From positions 1-55,090 of the forward strand of contig NZ_WTVK01000039.1 of NCBI RefSeq assembly GCF_012910805.1: DNA of 55,090 nucleotides. The letters run 5' to 3'. Shown piece after piece: positions 8,504 through 17,000 of the stretch. Within the stretch, counting starts at the first letter, position 1, and every line of letters starts with the position of its first letter. Origin of the DNA: Aromatoleum evansii. GTDB lineage: Bacteria; Pseudomonadota; Gammaproteobacteria; Burkholderiales; Rhodocyclaceae. The notes beneath the pieces are model-generated. The model did no database searches, was not told where the DNA came from, and worked only from the letters and a program-made list of their open reading frames with translations. The translations under genes were made by a program, and so were the position numbers.

Positions 8504-8965
8504 TCACTGATTACCGGATTGGTTCTTGGCTTGGTTTGCATGGAGCGGCCACAGGGCCGCGTGCAGCAGGCGGTAGGTGATGCGGTCGCGCTTCAGCAGG
8601 CGCGCATACACGTCGTTGGCCGTCAGCCCAAGGCTGCGGGTGGCGTACAACCCCCAAGCCAGATAGACGGCCAGCAGCACGGCAGCAGCCGGGACAAAAG
8701 CCAGAAACCACACCCCAGCTATGACAAGCCCCACCACAAGCAAGCGGCCCCCTACGGTCGCCCACTTGGAGCCGAACATTTCGAGCTGGGCCTTACGGTT
8801 CAGGTCGTGCTCGGCATGAGCGCGCTTCCAGACATCGGCCCACAGCTCTCCGGGGGAACGGCTGAAGACGGCATCCAGGTAGGCACGAAACTCGCGCATC
8901 AACAGGTAGGACGCGGCAAAGCACATCCCCACAAAAACCAGCAGCTCAAGCGTTTCTCGATTCAT
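8504..8965 (-). CDS. Inner-membrane protein, unknown function
   Basis: The 153-residue product has an N-terminal membrane helix (LLVFVGMCFAASYLLM) and one or two more between about 70 and 110 (VVGLVIAGVWFLAFVPAAAVLLAV). A charged loop separates them. A GGAGA site precedes the ATG. It lies between the two toxin modules. No family was recognised. Confidence 0.7.
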   Translation of the reverse strand: MNRETLELLVFVGMCFAASYLLMREFRAYLDAVFSRSPGELWADVWKRAHAEHDLNRKAQLEMFGSKWATVGGRLLVVGLVIAGVWFLAFVPAAAVLLAVYLAWGLYATRSLGLTANDVYARLLKRDRITYRLLHAALWPLHANQAKNQSGNQ

Positions 8966-8981
8966 GTTCTTCTCCGTTGGT

Positions 8982-8997
8982 CTTTCGCGCGCGAAAG
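8982..8997. repeat. Dispersed palindrome P2
   Basis: CTTTCGCGCGCGAAAG lies between two genes, abutting the stop codon of the Fic gene. Confidence 0.9.
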
Positions 8998-10086
8998 TCA
9001 GCGCGGCGTCGGCACGCGCTCGCGCTCCATCTGCATGTCCTTGCCGCCACGATCCCGCGCCGGCTCCTTGCCCTGCTCATAGACTTGGCTGCGCGCCTTG
9101 TCGTACTGGATCGTCACGCGGTCGCCCACGGCAAGGTCACGATCCAGATTGGCGCGTTCGTAGCGCACGGCGATCATGTCGCCCACTTGGAGCATCGCGT
9201 GGTGCGACGAAACCGCCACCACTTCGCCCTTGAATTGCCCGCCAAGCCGTTCGGCATCCCGCACCATCAGGCCGCGATAGGCTGCGGCGTGGTCGATGAC
9301 TCGCTTGGACTCGTCCAGCGTCACGCCATCGCCCACCAGCCGGCCGCTGTGCAGCTCTTTGGAAATTTCTGCCCGCAGGTAAGCGGCGTCCTGCCCGGCC
9401 CGGTGGGCGTCGTGCAGCATCTTGTAGGCACCATCCAGCTCGGGATGCTTGGCCAGAGCTTCGCGCGTGGCCAGCTTGTCGAAGGCCACCGCCCGCTCCA
9501 CTGTCGTGATTTCGTAGAAAACCTCGCGCGCCGGCTCCAGGTTGCCGCGCGCGGATTCCTTGGCGGCCTCGTTCCACGTCTGCTTATCGACCTTGGAGTA
9601 ATCGAGCTGGTAGCCCGCATCCTTGGCGAGTTGCCCGATGAATTCGCGCGTCGTGCGGCCGTTCCCTTCGCGGAAGGGGTGCATTTCGTTCACGCCGGCA
9701 TAGACCTCGGCCATCTTCCCGCTGAACTGCTCCTTGTCCATCCCGCGCAGATAGTTGGCTTCCTTGATCGCGGATTGGATTTCCTGCGCCTTCTGCGGGA
9801 TGTCTTCCTTGAAGGTGAACAGGGTTCGGTCGCCCGCAGGCCCCTTTGCAATATCCACCTTGCGCACTTCGCCGGCCCACTCGTAGACATCCCGAAAAAC
9901 CTGCTTGTGGATCGCCTGAAGGTGGGCCAAGTCGTATTCGCCCCGTACCGGGTTTTCGCGCAGCTCCTGGATGCGAACGGCCGTTGCGCCGCGCTCGAAG
10001 CGTTGAAGCGCCGCGAGGTCGCGGATGTCGGCCTTGTTCTTGAGAACGTGCGTGCCGGGGTAGGTGTAGTCCTCTTGCTCGCTCAT
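8998..10086 (-). CDS. Fic-domain AMPylase-type toxin with C-terminal KfrB-like module
   Basis: The 362-residue product carries the complete Fic motif HPFREGNGR (His136), so it should be active in transferring AMP or a related group to a target protein. The inhibitory helix is not in the protein but in the gene just upstream, as in class I Fic systems. Residues about 205-350 repeat the KfrB-like module of the zeta toxin (VTLDESKRVIDHAA, SSHHAMLQVGDMIAVRYE, SQVYEQGKEPA). The start overlaps the antitoxin stop (ATGA). The layout parallels VbhA-VbhT, where the Fic toxin carries a C-terminal T4SS signal. Confidence 0.9.
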   Translation of the reverse strand: MSEQEDYTYPGTHVLKNKADIRDLAALQRFERGATAVRIQELRENPVRGEYDLAHLQAIHKQVFRDVYEWAGEVRKVDIAKGPAGDRTLFTFKEDIPQKAQEIQSAIKEANYLRGMDKEQFSGKMAEVYAGVNEMHPFREGNGRTTREFIGQLAKDAGYQLDYSKVDKQTWNEAAKESARGNLEPAREVFYEITTVERAVAFDKLATREALAKHPELDGAYKMLHDAHRAGQDAAYLRAEISKELHSGRLVGDGVTLDESKRVIDHAAAYRGLMVRDAERLGGQFKGEVVAVSSHHAMLQVGDMIAVRYERANLDRDLAVGDRVTIQYDKARSQVYEQGKEPARDRGGKDMQMERERVPTPR

Positions 10087-10310
10087 TGGCTGGCCCCGCG
10101 TGTGCGCTCCAGGTACTTGGCTACCGCCTCGTCAGGGGTCAGGGTGCCGGCGATGACGGCCTCCTGAATGGCGAGGTCGGCGGCGTCCACCGGCATCCCC
10201 TCCAGGGACAGGGAAGCATTGGCTTGAACAAACTGCGCACGGCGCACGTCGGCCGGATGGGGCGCAGCCACGGGGCCGGTATCGAGTTCATAAGGGTTCT
10301 TGTCTTCCAT
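10083..10310 (-). CDS. VbhA-like antitoxin of the Fic protein
   Basis: The 75-residue product contains SLSLEG (S33 to G38). This exactly fits the class I Fic inhibitory motif [S/T]xxxE[G/N], in which the Glu blocks the ATP site of the Fic partner. The C-terminal part (EAVIAGTLTPDEAVAKYLE) also follows the antitoxin pattern of VbhA. It overlaps the fic start by 4 bp. The motif and its position together make this a confident call. Confidence 0.85.
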   Translation of the reverse strand: MEDKNPYELDTGPVAAPHPADVRRAQFVQANASLSLEGMPVDAADLAIQEAVIAGTLTPDEAVAKYLERTRGASQ

Positions 10311-10322
10311 GTTCGCCTCCAG

Positions 10323-10568
10323 TCAGCCCAAGCCGGGCACAGCAATGCCAAACACCCGCACGGCAACAAACACCACTGCCGCCAGCCCCGCCACGATCAG
10401 CACGCCGCGCAGCACGCGCGCGAGCAACAAGCCAACGACAATGCCGATTAACAGCGGGGTAGGGGTTTCAGCGAAGATGCGTTGCAGTGCGGCCCAGGCC
10501 CCGCCCACGTAGGGAGAAACCATTTGCCATATCTGCGTCAGCAGCGCATCCATCGGTAAGTTGTCCAT
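10323..10568 (-). CDS. Small membrane protein, first gene of the accessory operon
   Basis: The 81-residue product has two hydrophobic helices (LLIGIVVGLLLARVL and VLIVAGLAAVVFVAVRVFG). It is the first gene after an operator-like palindrome at 10605-10625. No homologous family was recognised. Confidence 0.65.
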   Translation of the reverse strand: MDNLPMDALLTQIWQMVSPYVGGAWAALQRIFAETPTPLLIGIVVGLLLARVLRGVLIVAGLAAVVFVAVRVFGIAVPGLG

Positions 10569-10604
10569 GCGGGTGTCCAGTGCCAGTATTCAGATGCCGT
10601 TTGT

Positions 10605-10625
10605 TTGCTTTCACGGTGAAAGCAA
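10605..10625. promoter_or_regulatory. Operator-like palindrome Op1 upstream of the accessory operon
   Basis: The arms TTGCTTTCAC and GTGAAAGCAA form a perfect palindrome around one central base. On the minus strand it is preceded by an A/T-rich block (GTAGGATTTTTTTGATAAAC) that also precedes Op2 at 34057-34077. No gene lies in 10569-10693. A -35-like TTGACG occurs on the minus strand at 10676-10671. A convincing -10 was not identified. Confidence 0.7.
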
Positions 10626-10693
10626 GTTTATCAAAAAAATCCTACTGGCACTAGGCGTTTAGCGCGATAACGTCAATAGGAAGGGGAGAGCGA

Positions 10694-11062
10694 TCACGCC
10701 ACCAAGCTCTCGCGCACCGGCCGCAGCGCGGCGGATGTCTGGCTGATGATCTGGTGGATTTCGCCCAGGTAGCTATCCACCCGGTTCTTCATGCTGGCCC
10801 AGGTATGTTTGGTCTGAACCAACGCATCGAGCGTTTCAGCGTCGAACCGCCCCGCCTGGATGCAGTTGTGGATGTTCAGCAGGCGAATCTCCATGTTGCG
10901 CAGCGCATACTCGCAACGATTGATTTGCTGGCCGTCGATGGGGGTATGGCAGTAGCGGACGTTCTCCACGTCGCGCACGAAGCCCTCGAAGTCCTTTTGA
11001 TGGTCGCTGAGAAGGCCGACAAAGGTTTCCATCAGGCGCAGTTCGCGGTCAGGGGTAGTCAT
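10694..11062 (-). CDS. Small helical protein, unknown function
   Basis: The 122-residue product starts at ATG 11062 with GGAG 9 bases upstream. It is predicted to be almost entirely helical (LMETFVGLLSDHQKDFEGF, NMEIRLLNIHNCIQAGRFD, DSYLGEIHQIISQTSAALRPV). There is no signal peptide. It is the last gene of the cluster that begins with the KorA-like repressor. Not recognised. Confidence 0.65.
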   Translation of the reverse strand: MTTPDRELRLMETFVGLLSDHQKDFEGFVRDVENVRYCHTPIDGQQINRCEYALRNMEIRLLNIHNCIQAGRFDAETLDALVQTKHTWASMKNRVDSYLGEIHQIISQTSAALRPVRESLVA

Positions 11063-11085
11063 TGGTGGAATCTCCATGTTGTTGG

Positions 11086-11610
11086 TTAAGGGTTGAGAGA
11101 AAAGCATTCGGAACGATGGCCGCATGTGTCGCATTTGCGGCCCCGGCTTTTGCGCGCCTTGGCCCTGCGCTCGGTGAGGTCGATGTACCGGGCCACCAAC
11201 TGCTCGCAATAGGCGTCGTCGCGCAGCTCCACGCGCATGGCTCGGCGCTCACGGGTTTTTCGGTTGTTGATGGCCACGAAGCCAAAGGGCGCTGTTTCGA
11301 GTCCGTTCAGGCGAAGCAGCCACGCTTGCAAAGAGAGCTGTGCAATGTCCGTCTCATAGACGCGGTGGGCATCGCGGTTCTTGTTTTCGAGGGGAACATG
11401 CAGCCCATCAGGAAGCCGATACACCTGATCGGGCCGGCCCACGACGGGGAACGGTGCATTGATGAACAGGTTGCGCTCCACTTGAGCCACCTTGCCGGCC
11501 GCAAGCTCGGGAGGGAGCCAGTTCTGAGTGAACCCGCGCCAGACCATGAATGTCCAGCCGGCCAGCACCAGGGCCAGGGCGAATAGGATGTAGCTGGCCA
11601 AGTTGCTCAT
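11086..11610 (-). CDS. Cas4-like PD-(D/E)XK nuclease, C-terminal half of a split enzyme?
   Basis: The 174-residue product begins with a membrane helix (LASYILFALALVLAGW), then shows a nuclease core: GRPDQVYRL (D61), VPLENKNR (E75-x-K77) and a Gln-rich helix DIAQLSLQAWLLR. It ends with three Cys in KCDTCGHRSEC (C160, C163, C169). Cas4 and AddB-like exonucleases use four Cys for a 4Fe-4S cluster, the first near the N-terminus. That first Cys is missing here but is found in the upstream gene, which overlaps by 4 bp. Confidence 0.75.
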   Translation of the reverse strand: MSNLASYILFALALVLAGWTFMVWRGFTQNWLPPELAAGKVAQVERNLFINAPFPVVGRPDQVYRLPDGLHVPLENKNRDAHRVYETDIAQLSLQAWLLRLNGLETAPFGFVAINNRKTRERRAMRVELRDDAYCEQLVARYIDLTERRAKARKSRGRKCDTCGHRSECFSLNP

Positions 11611-12026
11611 CGCGGCATCCCCAGCAAGCGAAGCAGGGCGTTCAGCCCAGCGCGCACAGCCGTGGCCGCGCACCGGCTCCTGCACAGCAGAGGCACCAAG
11701 CCAGGTGAGACGGCGTAGTAGGCTCGGACGAACAAGCGCCCTACCATTGCCGGCATCAGCACCCGGTCACGCCAAGCGCGGAGGAAATTTGTCTCGGCGG
11801 CGTCAGGCCCGTAGATCGTGGTGGCAATGAAACAGCGCCGGTCAATCGCCGCGCGCGTCTGCCCTTCGACCTGAAACCGTAGGTGCTCGAAGGTGCCGGC
11901 AGCGGCCTTCGCCCGAACCTCCAGCGGCCGGGCATCCCCGCGCTCACGGTCGAAAACCACCTTTTGCTCGCAGTAAACCGTGCCTACGATGTCGGTGATG
12001 GTGTGGTACTTTTTCGCCCGCCTCAT
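11607..12026 (-). CDS. CFI-box protein with Cas4-like N-terminus
   Basis: The 139-residue product has two parts. Residues 10-55 (TDIVGTVYCEQKVVFDRERGD, then GTFEHLRFQVEG; C19, H48) look like the N-terminal Cys and His motifs of Cas4-type nucleases. Residues 65-125 are a CFI-box domain (CFIATTIYGP, LRAWRDRVL, RAYYAVSPGL). The start overlaps the stop of the upstream membrane gene and the stop overlaps the nuclease start, so the three are coupled. It may supply the missing Cys to the nuclease. Confidence 0.7.
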   Translation of the reverse strand: MRRAKKYHTITDIVGTVYCEQKVVFDRERGDARPLEVRAKAAAGTFEHLRFQVEGQTRAAIDRRCFIATTIYGPDAAETNFLRAWRDRVLMPAMVGRLFVRAYYAVSPGLVPLLCRSRCAATAVRAGLNALLRLLGMPR

Positions 12027-12286
12027 CACCCCTCCTGCTTTCGCGCGCGAAAGCCGGGCTTGGCCAGCATCCAGCGATAAATGCCCAGCAGGCTTGTGGC
12101 AGTGAAAGCCACCTGCATGAAGATAAGGCCCGGCGCGTCGGTCATGACGCCGAAGCCGATCCAGCAGACATTCGAGGCTAGGAAAGACACGAACCCCCAG
12201 CCCGACAAACGGTTGTTGAGGGCCAGCAGCAAGGCCCCCAGCACCCCAAACGCGCAGCCGATCCATTGCAGGTAGAAGGCATCCAT
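12026..12286 (-). CDS. Small multi-pass membrane protein (PnuC-like segment)
   Basis: The 86-residue protein has three or four membrane helices (WIGCAFGVLGALLLALNN, GFVSFLASNVCWIGFGV, FTATSLLGIYRWML). The pattern resembles short phage and plasmid proteins similar to nicotinamide mononucleotide transporters, but it is far shorter than PnuC. Its C-terminal FRARK is encoded by palindrome P3. It lies 7 bp after the M48 protease gene. Confidence 0.65.
   Translation of the reverse strand: MDAFYLQWIGCAFGVLGALLLALNNRLSGWGFVSFLASNVCWIGFGVMTDAPGLIFMQVAFTATSLLGIYRWMLAKPGFRARKQEG
12038..12053. repeat. Dispersed palindrome P3
   Basis: CTTTCGCGCGCGAAAG lies at the 3' end of the membrane-protein gene, read as FRARK. 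Confidence 0.9.
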
Positions 12287-12293
12287 GCTCACC

Positions 12294-13019
12294 TCACAGA
12301 AGGGCCTTTCGCCCGGTTTCCACGGCCCGCATCCGCATGGCCAAGGTTGGGTAAGCATTGGCGAACGAGAACCAGCGAACCCAGGATTTCGAGGGGTACA
12401 ACACGGCCAGCTCGCGCAGCGCCGTCAACATCGCTTCGCGCCCTACGGACTGCGCAGCGCCGGCATCCGCCCGGTACTCGCAATACCGGCGAATCCCCAG
12501 GAACAGGAGGAAGGCGGCAAAGAAAAAGTTGTTGTTGTCCAGGAGGTGGCTGCTCACAGCAAAGCAGCAGGCATAGGTGAACGTGGCGAAGATATGGCGC
12601 TCATGAACATGTGCGTTTTCATGGGCGATCACGCCCCGCATACCCTCGTCGCTCATGCTGGCCAGCAGGCCGGTTGTCACGTAGATGCGCGAATGACTCG
12701 GCAGCAGCCCCACGGTGTTGGCTTCCTTGTCGGCATGGTCATACAGGAAGACGGGGCGACTATCAGGGACGGTTGCCACTATCCTTGCCAAACGCTCTTG
12801 AAGCACAGCATCCCGCGACGGTCGCGGAGCAAGGAAGCGCGCCGATAATGGCGCGCTGGCATAAAAGCCGAACAGGAATATCAGGCTACCGAGAGCCTGA
12901 GTCATTGGCTTGGCGGCCGGATTCGTGGATAACCTGCCAGTTACCCACAAAATGCCGCCAGCAACCTCCATGATGAAGACGATCAGAATGATCCGTCTGA
13001 ACCAGTGAGACGGGATCAT
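12294..13019 (-). CDS. M48-family membrane metalloprotease (HtpX-like)
   Basis: The 241-residue product has two N-terminal membrane helices and a gluzincin active site HENAH (H133, E134, H137). The third ligand is Glu in EYRADAGAA near residue 183. Family members degrade or process membrane and secreted proteins. The ATG overlaps the stop of the small lipoprotein gene. The role in the plasmid is unknown. Confidence 0.85.
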   Translation of the reverse strand: MIPSHWFRRIILIVFIMEVAGGILWVTGRLSTNPAAKPMTQALGSLIFLFGFYASAPLSARFLAPRPSRDAVLQERLARIVATVPDSRPVFLYDHADKEANTVGLLPSHSRIYVTTGLLASMSDEGMRGVIAHENAHVHERHIFATFTYACCFAVSSHLLDNNNFFFAAFLLFLGIRRYCEYRADAGAAQSVGREAMLTALRELAVLYPSKSWVRWFSFANAYPTLAMRMRAVETGRKALL

Positions 13020-13177
13020 TGCAAATTGCAGTCGTCACAGATTAAGGCTGTGGGGATCGAGCGATACGGCGTTTGATCGGTGCCAGCGCGCCAGTCATTT
13101 CTCATGCTGAGAGGCTGTTGCGAAGCACATCCGCCCAAGGTGGCCGTGGTAATGAGAATCAGGAGTAGTTTTTTCAT
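13016..13177 (-). CDS. Small lipoprotein, 53 aa
   Basis: The product MKKLLLILITTATLGGC... has a clear lipobox (LGGC). The mature part is about 37 residues and carries a second CxxC near the end (ICDDCN). AAGGG lies upstream of the ATG, and its stop overlaps the M48 start (ATGA), which supports translation. It overlaps the 3' part of the KorA-like gene by 83 bp in another frame. The size is reminiscent of VirB7-like or entry-exclusion lipoproteins, but no match is claimed. Confidence 0.6.
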   Translation of the reverse strand: MKKLLLILITTATLGGCASQQPLSMRNDWRAGTDQTPYRSIPTALICDDCNLQ

Positions 13178-13424
13178 CGGTTGCCCTTTCAGGGGAAAGT
13201 TGGTTGTTGATTTCTTCCAGCAGCTCCCGGCACACTGAATGCACCCGCTGACGCGAGACGCCGACGTGGCGCGCGACGGTTGCCTGCCGGTAGCCTTTGA
13301 GGAACACTTCTTCAGCGATGCGGTAAGATTCGGACGAAAGACCAAGCCGCCGCGCTGCTTTCACGAAGACAGCACGCGACACATGGCCACACGCTGCGGA
13401 AACAGTCTTGAATATCTGGCTCAT
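13095..13424 (-). CDS. KorA/TrfB-like transcriptional repressor
   Basis: Residues about 32-70 fit the KorA/TrfB helix-turn-helix pattern (SYRIAEEVFLKGYRQATVARHVGVS, then QRVHSVCREL). KorA proteins of IncP-type plasmids are global repressors of plasmid operons. The start is uncertain: ATG 13424 is preceded directly by AAGGGG, and an in-frame ATG lies at 13478 inside the promoter region. The C-terminal part overlaps the lipoprotein gene. Confidence 0.7.
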   Translation of the reverse strand: MSQIFKTVSAACGHVSRAVFVKAARRLGLSSESYRIAEEVFLKGYRQATVARHVGVSRQRVHSVCRELLEEINNQLSPERATDEKTTPDSHYHGHLGRMCFATASQHEK

Positions 13425-13455
13425 CCCCTTGCACCGTAAGGGTTTTGAGCGTATT

Positions 13456-13469
13456 TTGTCAATAGACAA
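13456..13469. promoter_or_regulatory. Operator-like palindrome in the divergent korA-like/orf intergenic region
   Basis: TTGTC-aata-GACAA lies between the KorA-like gene (minus) and the plus-strand gene at 13508. On the minus strand it contains CTATTGAC, which also occurs in the leading-region promoters (51639 and 54964) and upstream of the accessory operon (10672-10679). It is placed where a repressor could control both directions. Confidence 0.5.
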
Positions 13470-13507
13470 GATGCGCAAATTCTATCCAAATTGGAAGGAG
13501 AGTTGTA

Positions 13508-13762
13508 ATGAAAAAGATGCTTTACGCTGCTTTCATCGTGGCAGCACTTGCCGACATGACGAACGCCAGCGCCCAAGCGGCCGCCGCGAAGCGTGGCGGT
13601 GTCTGCATCGGCCCCTTCCGTGGTGGCGACTCGGTGTTGCAGTGCGAACACATCGGCAAGGTGACGATCAAGCAGATTTACGAAAAGGGCTTCCGTGTCG
13701 TGCATATGCAAGATGACAAAAACACGGCCACCTACGTGATGCTGGTTATTGAGGAACAATAA
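13508..13762 (+). CDS. Small secreted protein, unknown function
   Basis: The 84-residue product has a signal peptide (KKMLYAAFIVAALADMTNASAQA) and a short mature part with two Cys (GGVCIGPFRGG, LQCEHIGK). GGAG lies 8 bases upstream of the ATG. It is transcribed divergently from the KorA-like gene. Its stop overlaps the next ATG (TAATG). Periplasmic or surface location expected; not recognised. Confidence 0.65.
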   Translation: MKKMLYAAFIVAALADMTNASAQAAAAKRGGVCIGPFRGGDSVLQCEHIGKVTIKQIYEKGFRVVHMQDDKNTATYVMLVIEEQ

Positions 13763-14073
13763 TGATGCGACTGAAAAAAATGCTGTTCTCTCGAAGGCGC
13801 TGGATGCTCTGGCTTCCATTGCCGGCCGCTGCCGCACTTTCGGCATCCGGTGGTAATTTCCTTGCCGACTACATTCCAATGCTCGGCGGCGGATTGATTT
13901 TCTGGATTCCATTCTGGCTTGCATGGTGGTTAAGCGATGGATTCAAGGGAATGTCGAAATGGCCCGGCACTGGCGCGCCAAATAGCGCAGCAGGCGTTAA
14001 TCCATTTACCGGCAAGTCTTGTGTTGTTCATCATTTACCCTGGGGCGATAACTACACGGGCGGCAATTCTTGA
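13762..14073 (+). CDS. Small inner-membrane protein, unknown function
   Basis: The 103-residue product has a basic N-terminus and two membrane segments (WMLWLPLPAAAALSASG and GGGLIFWIPFWLAWWL), followed by a hydrophilic tail. It is coupled to the secreted protein upstream and ends at the terminator that faces traG. With its partner it is a candidate for entry exclusion because of position and size only. Confidence 0.6.
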   Translation: MMRLKKMLFSRRRWMLWLPLPAAAALSASGGNFLADYIPMLGGGLIFWIPFWLAWWLSDGFKGMSKWPGTGAPNSAAGVNPFTGKSCVVHHLPWGDNYTGGNS

Positions 14074-14093
14074 AAGGGGGCAAAGCCCCCTTT
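14073..14093. terminator. Bidirectional intrinsic terminator between orf and traG
   Basis: AAAGGGGGC-aaa-GCCCCCTTT is a perfect 9-bp stem with a T-rich tail on both strands. It lies between the convergent stop codons of the plus-strand gene and traG. It should end the 20-kb transfer transcript. Confidence 0.85.
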
Positions 14094-14097
14094 CCCT

Positions 14098-17000
14098 TTA
14101 CTTGCTGCCGTTGTTGATCTGAACCGAGGCGGCCGTTTCCCGCTTCATGTTGTCGTTCAGCTTTTCGCCGTCTGCCGTACCGTCGCCGCCAGTCAGCTTG
14201 TCCCAAGCCTTCTGAACGGTGTCCTTGCCGTCGCGGATCATGTTGTCCTCGTTGACGGCTGCGGGATTGGCCCGCCCAGCGCCTACAGCCTTGTCCGGGC
14301 TGGCCCAGGCATTCACGTTCTCGTCCAAGGCCCCAGCACGCGCCGGGATGCTGCCCTTGTTCTTCGGGTCGAGCTGGCCCTGTACGTCCCCTCTGGATTC
14401 CGCAATGATCGGAGGCGCAGAGGTATCGACCTTGAGCGGAGCGGTTCCGCCGTAGCCGGTCTGTGCCACCTTCTTCTTGTGGACGCCCTGGATGTCCTGC
14501 GGGATGCCGGCGCGATCCTTGGCGGATTGCTTCTCCAGCTCGCCCTTCGTGGTCGGCAGTTTTTCGCCTGCGAAAGTCTGCTGCGGCATGGTGGTAGCTT
14601 GTTGAACCATGCCCTTCTCGCTCACGTAGTCCTGCACCATGTCCATGATCCGGTCTTCGGATTGGTTGGCGAAACGCATGGCGGTCATGCCATTGCGCGC
14701 GGCCACCTTCTCGAACAGATACGGATCGGCCATCAGATCCTTGTGAGTCGTGAAGCTGTTGCTGTCGCTACGGTTGGCGCGGTCGCCAGTACCGAACTCA
14801 CGGCGGTCAGAGACATCACGCACGCGGGAAACTTCATCCACGTTTGTGAGGGCTGCATCGCGGCCGTGGCGGTCGTTTTGGGCCGATTGGTTGCCCGTCC
14901 CGGCCTGCTCGGTTCGTGAGCCGCGTTCAGCAAACGTGCGCTCGGTGCGCGCGGCTTCCTGGTTGCCATGAACCGTATCCACGCCCCGATCCCGGCCGTG
15001 CTCGGCCGTGTAGGTCTTCGCGCCGTTGTACCCCAGGCCCGCGTTGATGAGGCCGCCCGAAGGCTGGGCACCACCCTTGCCGCCCCGGTAGTTCTTCAGA
15101 GCTTGGTCGATCTGTTGCTGGTTCGCGCCGCCCTGCTTCATGGCGTCGGCAATGCGCTTTTCCTCGCGCGGATCAGGCGCACCGCCTGCACCGCCAGCAC
15201 CAGGCGCACCGCCGCCGTTGGGGTTCCCACGGCCAACACCCAAATTCATGTGGAGCTGGTCATTGGCACCGGCCGCCGTGCGGAAGTGCGAACCCTCACG
15301 GAAGTTGCGATCCAAGTTCTGGCCGGTTGAGTGCTGGCCACCATACCCACCCTCGCTCCCGCGAGCCGCCACCACACCCGTATTCTGATATTGACCACGG
15401 GTTGTATCGTGCCCCTTCACGTCCGTGAGGCTGGAGCTGTCGCCGTGCCGGCGCGCCAGTTGATCCCCGGTCGATGTGATGTCGGTACGATGCGCTTCCT
15501 GGTTGCGGCCGGCTTCCAGTCGGTGATCCATGTTCATCTGCGTCAGCATCCGGTTTTGGAGCTGCTGCAAGGCAACCGCGCCGTTCGCGGCCATCGTGGC
15601 CGTCGAGCCATTGCCCCGACCGATGGTTGCCCCGCCACCTTGCAGGCCGATGTTGCTGTCGTACTTGTTCATCGAGGTCGTGTTGACCGATGCGGTATCA
15701 AGTCCAGCTTGGCCCATGCTGACATTGCCGCTGGCATTGCTTGCGCCCACCGCCGCCCCGGCAGAGGCAAAGCCGGTCATCATCCGGTCGGCAACACCCA
15801 TGAAACCGCCCTGCCCCAGCTTGATGATGGCCCCGGCGATGAATGGCACCAGGACAACCATGTAGCCGATGGCCGCCTGCTCGTTGGTCAGCGTGGCGTC
15901 GAAAGCATCGGTGAGCTGGAACGGCACACCGGCCGCCAGCTCCAGCGCGCGCGCCTTGTAGCGCAAGTGCATGAGCGACAGGTGGTTGATGACGGCAAAC
16001 AAGATTGGCCACAGGCCGATCCAGGCCAGCGACATCATGTAGCCCGCAATGATCTTCTTTGCCCCCTCGGTCGAGCTGACAACCATCAGCACCACAACAA
16101 CCGGGAACAGACCGTAGATGATTGCCTCGATCCAGTTGCGCATGTGGGGCAGCGTCTCTTGCGCCAGCAGGCTCAAGGTGCTGTTGGAGCCGTCCGCTTG
16201 CCGCGCCGCTTGGGCAGCGCCGGCCAGGGCATTAACCTCGGCCACCCGCGCAGGATCGTTCAGCAGCGCCGGCAGCTCGGTGCCGGCCTCCTTCCAGATG
16301 TTGTTGAACATCGCCTGCTTCATCGCGTCTGAGGCGTTGCTGGAGTTGTTCAGAATCCAGTCGTAGGACGTGCCCACCGTCGAAACGAACATGCTGGTAG
16401 CGATAGCATCACTGCTTGCCCGCGTGAAAGCCTGCTTGCCGTAGAAGGCTTGGCCAGCCGTTACCGCGTCGTTGACCTTCTCCTTCAGGATGGCCGCAAC
16501 ATTGGTGCAGGTATCGGTGGTAGGCGCATTCGTCAGGGTGTTGTAGGTGACGAAGCGGGCTGGACTCGTGTTGTTGAAAATCACGTTCCAGGTATCGGTG
16601 CCGCCCACAATCTGCTGCGGGGTGATTTCACCGTCTTTCACGTCGTACAGCGTGCATTCCTTGATGAACTGCATCAGGTCGGAGCGCAAGCTGGGGTCGC
16701 GGATCGTCGCGTTATTGACTTGTTTCAGGATGCGGTGCCCGAAGCCCACATCCCCTTTTTGCAGGCCCAGGTCTTCAGGGACACCGAAGACCGTTTCATA
16801 GGTGTTGGTCAGCGCGCCGAACACCAGATTGGTCGTCTGCGCAGTGACGGCCAGGGCAAAGGGCACGTTATCAACCACGCGCGGCGGCTCCAGCCCTGTC
16901 TTGTCGGTCAAGGCAACGCGCGCGATCGGCAGATTGAGCACGGTCACAAAGGCCAGGGCGTGGATAAACCACTTCGCCATTTCGAGCTGCTTGTTCATGT

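Noticed and set aside
13016-13345. The longer frame extending the small lipoprotein upstream to 13345
   Set aside because: Its upstream part overlaps the KorA-like HTH in another frame, and the lipoprotein signal begins at the internal Met with a ribosome site.
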